Shown here piece after piece: positions 16,396-23,382 of a stretch of 56,438 nt of DNA. Every line of letters starts with the position of its first letter. The stretch's first letter is position 1. This stretch comes from Mycobacterium sp. Lineage in GTDB: Bacteria; Actinomycetota; Actinomycetes; Mycobacteriales; Mycobacteriaceae. The translations under genes and the position numbers were made by a program. Location: positions 1-56,438 of the forward strand of contig NZ_PKEK01000098.1 in NCBI RefSeq assembly GCF_002863225.1, written 5' to 3'. A model generated the notes under the pieces. That model was given only the letters and a program-made list of their open reading frames with translations. It made no database searches and was not told the DNA's origin.

Positions 16396-17874
16396 TCATG
16401 TCGTCACAGCACCGCGGTGTGCCGGGCGGGTCGTTCGCGCCGAGCCGTTGCCGGGCCCCGCGGCGAGGGAACATCCGCATTCGCCTCGGCGGACCGGACC
16501 CCGCGGGGGCCGCGCAACGGCGCGCCCGGGGTGCGGCCGCGTTGCCAGCAGACTCGCGACCGGTGCGCAGGCCCGCCCCGCCGGCCGCCTGATCCCGGCG
16601 GGCGACGACAGCACCGGTTCGCCGGCGGCGGGCTCGCCGTGCGCGCCGCCGGGCTGGTGGGCGCGATTGAGGCGCCACAGCGCGAATGCGGCGCCGGCGC
16701 CGATCAGCGTCAGCCCGCCCCATACCAGCGCGCCGGCACCGACTCGTAGTGCCACACCGAAGGCGGTTCCGGTGGCGAGGTTGCCGATCAGGATTCCCGC
16801 ACCGACGATGGTGTTGTAGAACCCGTAGTGAGTGCCCACCCGCCGGTTTCCGGCCAGGGCGATGACGGTGTCCATCTCGAAGGGGAACACCGCCGCCGAG
16901 CCGATCGCGAGCAGAGCCGCCGAGATCAGCAGGGCGGCCACCGCGACCGGCGTCCCGAAGCGCTGGCCGTCGGGGACGGCGGCCAGCGGCAAAAACGAGG
17001 CCGCCACCATGGCCACCCCGGCGGTCAGACTGCGCCGGGGTCCCCAGCGGTCGGCGAACCAGCCGGTGATGCGTAACTGTCCGGCGACCGCGATCAGACC
17101 TGAGACGGCGAACATGGTTGCCACCAAACGGGTTTGAGCGCCCGGGGCCAGCACCGCGGCCTGTAGCGGCAGAGCCAGATACACCTGGAAGGTCAACACA
17201 TACGTGCCGATCATCGCGGCTGCGAACAACACGAACGACCGGTTACCCAGAACGATCCGCCAGTCCTGGACAACCGAGGTTGTGTCCGGTTCCGGCTCGC
17301 GTTCACGCTGGGGCAGCGCCGCGAGCTGCGCGGCGGTCAGGACGGCGAACACCGCCGCCGCGGCGGCGGCGGTGACCCGAAAGTCGATGGCCACCAGCAT
17401 CATTCCGACCAGTGGGCCCAGCAGGATCCCGGCTTGGTAGAAAATGTTGAACATGGCGAACGCCTCGACACGGCGCTCACCGGCCTCGGCGGCCAAATAG
17501 GCCCGCACCGCCGGGTTGAACAATGCGCCGGCGAACCCGGTGGCCGCGGCGGCGATCACAATCGCCGGTAGGGAGTGGGCCACGACCAGCATCGCGAACG
17601 CGCCGGTGCGCAGCACGCAGCCGGCCACGATCAGCGGCTTGTAGCCGATCCGGTCGGCCAGGGTTCCGCCCACAATGAACATGCCCTGCTGGGAGAAGTT
17701 ACGTACTCCCAGTACCAGACCGATCGCCCAGGCGGCCAGCCCGAGCGGACCCGCGAGGTACCCGGCCAGATACGGCATCAGCAGGTAGAAACCCAGGTTG
17801 ATACCGAACTGGTTGACCATCAATACGTGTGCGGCGCGATCGAAGCTTCGCCACCGTGTCAGGAAGTCCCTCAT
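16396..17874 (-). CDS. MFS transporter, Rv0849-like
   Basis: 492 residues from ATG 17874, overlapping the cysK2 stop as ATGA. Twelve membrane segments are apparent, with the MFS loop signature GGTLADRIGYKP after TM2 and GWFADRWGPRR in the second half. The extra 90 or so C-terminal residues after GAGAAFALWRLNRAHQ are Pro/Arg/Gly-rich and may be read-through of formerly non-coding sequence. The order lpqS-cysK2-MFS equals Rv0847-Rv0849, whose expression is RicR-controlled in M. tuberculosis. Substrate unknown; export of a CysK2 product or its copper complex is an inference. Confidence 0.88.
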   Translation of the reverse strand: MRDFLTRWRSFDRAAHVLMVNQFGINLGFYLLMPYLAGYLAGPLGLAAWAIGLVLGVRNFSQQGMFIVGGTLADRIGYKPLIVAGCVLRTGAFAMLVVAHSLPAIVIAAAATGFAGALFNPAVRAYLAAEAGERRVEAFAMFNIFYQAGILLGPLVGMMLVAIDFRVTAAAAAAVFAVLTAAQLAALPQREREPEPDTTSVVQDWRIVLGNRSFVLFAAAMIGTYVLTFQVYLALPLQAAVLAPGAQTRLVATMFAVSGLIAVAGQLRITGWFADRWGPRRSLTAGVAMVAASFLPLAAVPDGQRFGTPVAVAALLISAALLAIGSAAVFPFEMDTVIALAGNRRVGTHYGFYNTIVGAGILIGNLATGTAFGVALRVGAGALVWGGLTLIGAGAAFALWRLNRAHQPGGAHGEPAAGEPVLSSPAGIRRPAGRACAPVASLLATRPHPGRAVARPPRGPVRRGECGCSLAAGPGNGSARTTRPAHRGAVTT

Positions 17875-19019
17875 GCGGCCACGTCCAAGGCGGGGTTGGT
17901 GACGGTGGTCGTTCTGGTCCAGGAGGTCACTACCTGCTGGCTGGGGTCGGTGATGACCGCCGGTTCGTCGACGGGCTGCCAATCCAGCAGCTCGTGTTGG
18001 CGGCAGTAGTCGTCGTTGTAGATGGTGTCGAAATAGCGTTGGGGCCCGTCAGGGAACACCGCCGCGATCCGGGCGTCACCGGGGTAGGTGCGCGCCGCCC
18101 AGCCCGCGACCAACGCGACCGCGCCCACGCTCCAGCCGCCGCTGGTGAACTGGCTGGCCGCCAGGGCGCGCGCCGCCCACACCGCCTCGCGGGGCGCCAC
18201 CCAGTGCACTTCGTCGAAGGCCTCGTAGTCGATGTTGCGGGGATAAATGCTCGAGCCCAGTCCGCGCATCAACCGCGACGCCACCGGCTGGCCGAAAATG
18301 GTGGAGCCGACGGTGTCGACCCCGATCAGCGTCATCTGCGGGTTGAAGTGGCGCAACACCCGCGCCACCCCAGCCGAATGCCCGCCCGTGCCCACTGAGC
18401 ACACCAGCACGTCGACCCGGCCGATCTGGTCCACAAGTTCCAGCGCCAACGACCGGTAGCCGTCGATGTTGTCGGGGTTGCTGTATTGATCCGGGCACCA
18501 CGCCCCGGGGTGCGCGGCCAGCAATTGTGCGACGCGGTCTTTGCGGGCCTGTTGCCAGCCGCCCACCGGGTGCGGCGCGTCGACCAGCTCCACCTGCGCG
18601 CCGTAGGCGGCCAACATGTGCCGCACGATCGGCTCCATGCCGGGGTCGGTCACCACCGTGACTGGATGACCGTAGGCCTGCCCGGCCAGTGCCAGCCCCA
18701 GCCCAAAGCTGCCGCTGGTGGACTCCACGATGCGGGCCCCGGGCGCCAGTTCGCCGCGCGCGCGGGCCGCCTCGATCATGTGCATCGCCGGGCGGTCTTT
18801 CATGCTGCCGCCAGGGTTGAAGCCTTCCAACTTGGCCCAAAACCCCCGCCCGGCCGGCGCCAACGGCGCCCCAACTCGCAAAACGGGAGTGTGGCCGACC
18901 ATCGCGCCCGGCCGCACATACGTGGCCGGGGCGGGCTGGCCGCAGTCGCGCGGCTGCACAACCCGCAGCGCGGAAATCGGCTTAGCACAGGTGTTGTCGA
19001 AAGATAAAACGTCGGTCAT
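17871..19019 (-). CDS. cysK2: CysK2-type PLP-dependent synthase (copy 2)
   Basis: 382 residues. It has the PLP lysine in PGGSMKDR, substrate loop STSGSFG, phosphate loop GTGGHSAG and a C-terminal TSGGWSVGAVALVAG segment. It is very similar along its whole length to the copy at 1459-2694, including AVFPDGPQRYFDTIYNDDY, and differs in keeping the serine before Met-Lys. M. tuberculosis CysK2 is an O-phosphoserine-dependent S-sulfocysteine synthase, the likeliest activity here given the identical gene context. Start at ATG 19019, 106 nt after the lpqS-2 stop; co-translated with the MFS gene. Confidence 0.9.
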   Translation of the reverse strand: MTDVLSFDNTCAKPISALRVVQPRDCGQPAPATYVRPGAMVGHTPVLRVGAPLAPAGRGFWAKLEGFNPGGSMKDRPAMHMIEAARARGELAPGARIVESTSGSFGLGLALAGQAYGHPVTVVTDPGMEPIVRHMLAAYGAQVELVDAPHPVGGWQQARKDRVAQLLAAHPGAWCPDQYSNPDNIDGYRSLALELVDQIGRVDVLVCSVGTGGHSAGVARVLRHFNPQMTLIGVDTVGSTIFGQPVASRLMRGLGSSIYPRNIDYEAFDEVHWVAPREAVWAARALAASQFTSGGWSVGAVALVAGWAARTYPGDARIAAVFPDGPQRYFDTIYNDDYCRQHELLDWQPVDEPAVITDPSQQVVTSWTRTTTVTNPALDVAA

Positions 19020-19115
19020 CAGAAATCGTCGCTTTCTTGGCGAGACCGCGCGTCCCCGCGCGGCACGTGACAGAGGTCAGCGATCGCCGGCCGCGGGCGT
19101 CGCCCAACGACCTGA

Positions 19116-19131
19116 CGCTGACCAGTCAGCG
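19116..19131 (-). promoter_or_regulatory. Palindrome spanning the lpqS-2 stop codon
   Basis: On the minus strand CGCTGACTGGTCAGCG, arms of 7 bp around 2 nt, starting 3 nt before the TGA exactly as at 1351-1366. The following 11 nt also match the first copy with two C/T differences, although that stretch is not coding. Confidence 0.6.
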
Positions 19132-19554
19132 ACGAGACAAACAGAACCGGATCAAACGATCTTGACCGGCGAGAAGTGCGGCAGGCCCCACCGGCGGACC
19201 CCGCCCGGGCGACACCCCTGACGTCACCAACCACCCCGCCGCGGCAGCTACCCCGACGACACCCACCAGCATCAACGCGCCCAACACGGTTGATGACCGA
19301 GGTATCACAGCGGTCGTCAACCGCTCCGGATGCGGCATCGCCGAGCCTCGGTCTAGATGCGGATGACCCGGGGTGAGAGTGAACCCGCCGTGCAACGAGT
19401 CCAGCATCACGTGCGTGTGCTGTGCAACCGCCGACTCCGTATGCGCGGCGACATCGTGAGCCCCCACGGCCAGCGCCCAGCCCGCCAACCACAGCACCGC
19501 AAGCGCAGCCACCACGCGCCGGGACCGAGATGTCACACCAGCTAGATCAGACAT
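19126..19554 (-). CDS. lpqS: LpqS, copy 2 (canonical lpqS-cysK2 position)
   Basis: 142 residues from ATG 19554, whose first codons overlap the end of an upstream 50-residue ORF by 8 nt. It has a hydrophobic N-terminal segment without a lipobox Cys, a loop with spaced His (HDVAAH, QHTHVMLDSLHGG, HPHLD) and HPERLTTAV, a second membrane segment, then GRGPP and a tail ending RLIRFCLSRR. GRGPP is 21 residues from the stop. It sits ahead of cysK2 under the operator at 19711. Likely a membrane copper-binding protein, and possibly a regulatory leader for cysK2. Confidence 0.82.
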   Translation of the reverse strand: MSDLAGVTSRSRRVVAALAVLWLAGWALAVGAHDVAAHTESAVAQHTHVMLDSLHGGFTLTPGHPHLDRGSAMPHPERLTTAVIPRSSTVLGALMLVGVVGVAAAAGWLVTSGVSPGRGPPVGPAALLAGQDRLIRFCLSRR

Positions 19555-19699
19555 TTCCGCCACTGATCCCACTGCGGCCCTGACGAAGCGCTGGGGCGTC
19601 GGTCGCGTGATGACCAACGAGCACTTGGCCGCGCCTCACGCGCTGACGCTCCCCGGTCGCCTGACCGGGAACAAACGCATCGAACTGGAGGGCGGACAT
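19547..19699 (-). CDS. 50-residue leader ORF of the lpqS-cysK2-MFS operon
   Basis: ATG 19699 lies 6 nt after the -10 box TACGAT (19706-19711), the leaderless spacing. The peptide begins MSALQFDAF and is rich in Gly, Arg and Gln with two adjacent His and no Cys. Its stop overlaps the lpqS ATG by 8 nt, so lpqS translation probably depends on it. No relative recognised; it could also be merely 5' leader sequence. Confidence 0.5.
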   Translation of the reverse strand: MSALQFDAFVPGQATGERQRVRRGQVLVGHHATDAPALRQGRSGISGGNV

Positions 19700-19710
19700 A
19701 CCGCGATCGT

Positions 19711-19727
19711 ATACCCCCCACCCGTAT
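19711..19727 (-). promoter_or_regulatory. RicR-type operator of the lpqS-cysK2-MFS operon
   Basis: On the minus strand ATACGGGTGGGGGGTAT. The promoter-proximal half-site GGGTA is perfect; the distal half is TACGG instead of TACCC. Spacing is 5 nt, and the last T begins the -10 box TACGAT, as at three other operators. Confidence 0.75.
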
Positions 19728-20139
19728 ATGCCAACCGGGGGAACCGCCGCAGCGGACCTGCTGACGACTAGGCAGGTCCGAAGCAATCCATTAGCGGGGC
19801 GTCATCACGCATGGTCGAGAACATCTTTCTCAGCCTGGACGAGCATCGCGCGTAGAACTGCGCCGCCGCGGTCGACGATGGCCAGTTCGTCGTAGGTAGG
19901 AGGCGACGAGAATCTGAGCGAAAGGATCAACGTCGTCAGCCAGCATGAAACGAATGTTACATCGCTTGTAGAATTTCTACACTTATTGTCATACTTGCGT
20001 GTCGAGCTCGATGCGATCGCACATTGGGGCCGATCCGCCTGGGCCAATAGTCCCGGCCGGCCGGAATCTGGCTGCGCCCAGCGCAATCGAGATTTTTAGT
20101 AGAGCTAATGTGTCCAATTGCGTGTCCACGAAGCAAGTA
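19728..20139. other. Gene-poor boundary between copper region and conserved chromosome
   Basis: About 410 bases of lower GC than its surroundings. It contains an inverted repeat TGTAGAATTTCTACA (19967-19981) resembling an antitoxin or repressor operator, and on its minus-strand side two short overlapping frames (MLADDVDPFAQILVAS; PTYDELAIVDRGGAVLRAML, ending at 19805) that could be one frameshifted small gene. A direct repeat GTGTCCA occurs at 20110 and 20122 close to the tRNA 3' end. No integrase is visible. Confidence 0.4.
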
Positions 20140-20171
20140 AACGGCCCCCGGAGTAATCTCCGAGGGCCGTT
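20140..20171 (-). terminator. Terminator hairpin after the initiator tRNA
   Basis: AACGGCCCCCGGAG pairs with CTCCGAGGGCCGTT (one mismatch) around TAAT, 8 nt beyond the tRNA 3' end on the minus strand. A long GC stem ending in AA/TT pairs is typical of tRNA terminators. Confidence 0.75.
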
Positions 20172-20179
20172 CCTACTAG

Positions 20180-20253
20180 TAGCGGGGACAGGATTCGAAC
20201 CTGCGACCTCTGGGTTATGAGCCCAGCGAGCTACCGAGCTGCTCCACCCCGCG
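20180..20253 (-). tRNA. Initiator tRNA-fMet (CAT)
   Basis: 74 nt without an encoded CCA. The anticodon loop CTCATAA is flanked by three G-C pairs (GGG/CCC), and the first acceptor position is an unpaired C, both initiator hallmarks. The T-arm GGTTCGAATCC and D-arm fold normally. It marks the junction between the accessory copper region and the Rv3193c-Rv3220c-like block. Confidence 0.95.
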
Positions 20254-20321
20254 ACGGGTGAATATCAGGTTACCGAATGCGCGCGATGCCACCAAATCGC
20301 GCTCTCACCAGTACCGGAGCT

Positions 20322-23294
20322 CTACTTCGCCTCGTTGTACTTGTTGATCGCGTCGTCGAGACGCTGTAGCGCGGTGCCGTAGGCGCCGAAGTCTCCCGAC
20401 TTCTGCGCGTCTCGGGCCGCACTCATCGCGGTCTCGACGTCCTTGAGCGCGCCAGCCTTCGCCGGTGACAGGCTGACAGCGCCGCTGGGCGGCGGCACGG
20501 CGGCGTTGGCCGGCGGCGGCGGGTTGGCGGGCGGCACGCCCCCGGGTTGCGAACCGGCGGCCGGACCCGATTCGGTGGGCGCGGGGCCGGCTGCGGTCGC
20601 ACTGGCGCCGGGCCCGAACAACCCGTTCAGCGCGTCGCCGACGGTCGGGCCGTAGCCGATCTTGTCGTTGTACATCATCGCCACCCGGATCAACCGCGGA
20701 TACGACGACGCGACATCACTGGAGCCGGGCGAGGCATACACCGGCTCGACGTAGATCAGTCCACCCTGGGCGACCGGCAGCGTCAGCAGATTGCCCCACT
20801 TGATCCGGTTCTGGTTGTCCCGGCCGATCACGCCGAGGTCTTGGGACACAGCGGTATCCGTGGTGATCGCGTTGTTCGCCAGCTTCGGACCGTTGACCTG
20901 CCCCGGGATGGTCAGCACGGAGATCTTGCCGTAGGTCGACGGATCGGAGCTCGCGCTGATGTAAGCGGCCAGGTAATCGCGCTTGAACCGGTTCATCGCA
21001 CTGGTCAACTGGAATGACGCCGAATCATCGCCTTTGGCAATGTTTTTCGCGACGATGTAGTACGGCGGCTGATAGCTGCTAGCAGTGGGGTTCGGGTCCA
21101 GCGGCACGTCCCAGAAATCCGATGTGGAGAAGAACGTCACCGGGTCGTTGACGTGGTACTTGGCCAGCAACATCCGCTGCACCTTGAACAGGTCTTCGGG
21201 GTAGCGCAGATGCGCGGCCAGCTCAGTGCTGATCTCGCTCTTCGGTTTCACCGTTCCCGGAAAGACTTTCATCCACGCCTGCAGCACGGGATCGTGCTCG
21301 TCCTGCTCGTAGAGCGTCACCGTGCCGTCGTAGGCGTCGACCGTGGCCTTCACCGAGTTGCGGATGTAGGACACCTGCTTGTCGGGCGCCAGCCGGTTGA
21401 ACGCCACTTCGGTGGAGTCCGCGGTCGCGGACGACAGGGACGTGAGTTCGGAGTAGGGATAGTTGTCCAGCGTGGTGTAGCCGTCGATGATCCACACCAG
21501 CCGCTTGTTGACGATCGCCGGGTAGACGCTGCTGTCGGTGGTCAACCACGGCGCCACCGCCTCCACCCGCTGGGCCGGGTCCCGGTTGAACAGGATCTTG
21601 CTGTTCGATCCGATCACGTTGGAGAACAAGAAGTTTCGCTCGGCGAACTTGGCGGCGAAGACGCTCCGGGAAATGATGCCACCCAGCGGTACACCACCGG
21701 TCCCGGTGTAGGTGTAGTTCTTGGTCTCGGTGTTGGTCTCGTAGTCGTATTCCCGGTCGACACCGCTCTTGCCGACGATCGCGTAATCGGCGGGCGTACT
21801 GGCGATCACCGGCCCGTAGTAGACCCGCGGCTGATCCAGCGGTGCGGGACCGCTGGACGTCACGCTGCCGTTGGCCCCGACGACGCTGGCCAGGAACTCC
21901 GGGTAGCCGCCGTTTTGGTTGGGGTCGTTGGCAATACCGCGCACGGTGTTGGCCGGCGACGCGATGAAGCCGTTGCCGTGGGTGAAGACGGTGTGCCGGT
22001 TGATCCAGTCCCGTTGGTTGTCGATCAGGTGGTCCGGATTGAGTTCGCGGGCGGCGACCACGTAATCGCGCAGGTTGCCGTTGCGGTCTCGGTAGCGGTC
22101 GATCGACAACTGGTCGGGGAAGTAGTAGAAGTTCTTGCCCTGCTGGAACTGGGTGAACGCGGGGCTGATGATGGTGGGGTCCAGCAGCCGGATGTTGGAG
22201 GTGGTGGCCCGATCCGAGGCCACCTGCTCAGCCGTGGCCCGTCCGTCACCGCTGTAGTCGCGGTAGGTCACCACGTCCTCGGTCAGACCGTACGCCTGCC
22301 TGGTCGCAACGATGCTCCGGCTGATGTAATCGCGTTCCTTCTGCGCCGCATTGGGTTTGACGCTGAACTGCTCGATGACCAACGGCCAGGCGGCGCCGAC
22401 CACCACCGACGACAGCAGCAACAACACCAATCCGATGGACGGAATGCGCAAGTCCCGCAGCACCACCGCGGAGAACACCGCCGCCGCGCAGATCAGCGCA
22501 ATCGCCAGCAGGATCAGCTTGGCCGGCAGCACCGCATTGATGTCGGTGTACCCGGCTCCGGTGAACGGCTTGCCCGCGCGAGTATGCGACAGCAACTCGT
22601 AGCGGTCCAGCCAGTACGCAATAGCCTTGAGCAGCACCAGCGTTCCGACCAGGCTGATCAGCTGGATCCGGGCGGACCGACTGAGCGCACCCGTGCGCCC
22701 GGACAACCGGATGCCCCCGAAGATGTAGTGCGCCAGCAGATTCGCGACCAGAGCCAGCAGCACCGCAGCGAACAGGAAACTGAGGACCAGCCGGTAGAAC
22801 GGCAGCTCGAAGGCGTAGAAGCCGAGGTCTTTGCCGAACTGCGGATCGCGGACACCGAAGCTGCTGCCGTGCAGGAAGAGCTGGATACGAACCCAGAAGG
22901 TCTGCGCGACGATTCCGGCGAGCAGCCCGATCGTGACCGGGACGCCGACCCCGATCACCCGCAGCCTCGCCAGCACCGCGGTGCGGTAGCGCGCCACCGG
23001 ATCGTTGCCGTTACTCGGGACGAACACCGGCCGGGTGCGGTAGGCCAACGCCAGCCCGGCGAACACGATGCCGCCGACCAGCAGCCCGATCGTCACGAAC
23101 ACGATCAGCCGGGTCGCCAGCACCGTGGTGAACACCGATCGGTAGCCGAGCTCGCCGAACCAGAGCCAGTCGACATAGGCGTCGATCAGCCGGGGGCCGA
23201 CCAGCAGCAGCCCGATCACGGTCAGGGCGATCGCGATGAGTGTCCGACTGCGTCGAGTCAGCTTCGGCATTCTGGCGGCGGGCCGCATCCCCAC
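20322..23294 (-). CDS. UPF0182 large membrane protein, Rv3193c-like
   Basis: 990 residues, from GTG 23294 (ATG 23288 close by). About seven hydrophobic segments fill the first 320 residues, starting with ALTVIGLLLVGPRLIDAYVDWLWF. A large exported domain of about 570 residues follows, with ERDYISRSI, TYRDYSGDG and PYYIVAKNI, then a Pro/Gly/Ala linker and a 50-residue charged helical end. The architecture and length match the UPF0182 family, universal in actinobacteria and of unknown function. It neighbours the PDZ protease gene as in M. tuberculosis. Confidence 0.93.
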   Translation of the reverse strand: MGMRPAARMPKLTRRSRTLIAIALTVIGLLLVGPRLIDAYVDWLWFGELGYRSVFTTVLATRLIVFVTIGLLVGGIVFAGLALAYRTRPVFVPSNGNDPVARYRTAVLARLRVIGVGVPVTIGLLAGIVAQTFWVRIQLFLHGSSFGVRDPQFGKDLGFYAFELPFYRLVLSFLFAAVLLALVANLLAHYIFGGIRLSGRTGALSRSARIQLISLVGTLVLLKAIAYWLDRYELLSHTRAGKPFTGAGYTDINAVLPAKLILLAIALICAAAVFSAVVLRDLRIPSIGLVLLLLSSVVVGAAWPLVIEQFSVKPNAAQKERDYISRSIVATRQAYGLTEDVVTYRDYSGDGRATAEQVASDRATTSNIRLLDPTIISPAFTQFQQGKNFYYFPDQLSIDRYRDRNGNLRDYVVAARELNPDHLIDNQRDWINRHTVFTHGNGFIASPANTVRGIANDPNQNGGYPEFLASVVGANGSVTSSGPAPLDQPRVYYGPVIASTPADYAIVGKSGVDREYDYETNTETKNYTYTGTGGVPLGGIISRSVFAAKFAERNFLFSNVIGSNSKILFNRDPAQRVEAVAPWLTTDSSVYPAIVNKRLVWIIDGYTTLDNYPYSELTSLSSATADSTEVAFNRLAPDKQVSYIRNSVKATVDAYDGTVTLYEQDEHDPVLQAWMKVFPGTVKPKSEISTELAAHLRYPEDLFKVQRMLLAKYHVNDPVTFFSTSDFWDVPLDPNPTASSYQPPYYIVAKNIAKGDDSASFQLTSAMNRFKRDYLAAYISASSDPSTYGKISVLTIPGQVNGPKLANNAITTDTAVSQDLGVIGRDNQNRIKWGNLLTLPVAQGGLIYVEPVYASPGSSDVASSYPRLIRVAMMYNDKIGYGPTVGDALNGLFGPGASATAAGPAPTESGPAAGSQPGGVPPANPPPPANAAVPPPSGAVSLSPAKAGALKDVETAMSAARDAQKSGDFGAYGTALQRLDDAINKYNEAK

Positions 23295-23382
23295 TAGCTA
23301 CGCTCCCTGCTCGGTCTCGACGGCGATCCTGTCGTCGACTTTACGCATCACTTGAGATCTGCCCCGAGATCGATCGCGCGGC

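Noticed and set aside
16154..16723. Upstream extension of lpqS-3 to 16723 as a 317-residue protein
   Set aside because: It would lie antiparallel in frame within the MFS coding region; only the part from 16399 is even arguable.
1..20179. Second copy of the tRNA-fMet 3' end as an attachment-site repeat
   Set aside because: No matching segment was seen by eye in the window; if it exists it lies left of position 1.
20011..20220. Frame running through the tRNA ending in GFEPATSGL
   Set aside because: This peptide is the familiar false translation of a tRNA T-arm.
21153..23297. 714-codon plus-strand open frame opposite the UPF0182 gene
   Set aside because: It is a GC-driven shadow frame with low-complexity Arg/Gln/Val/Asp-rich sequence and no domain; the minus-strand gene has clear membrane and conserved segments.
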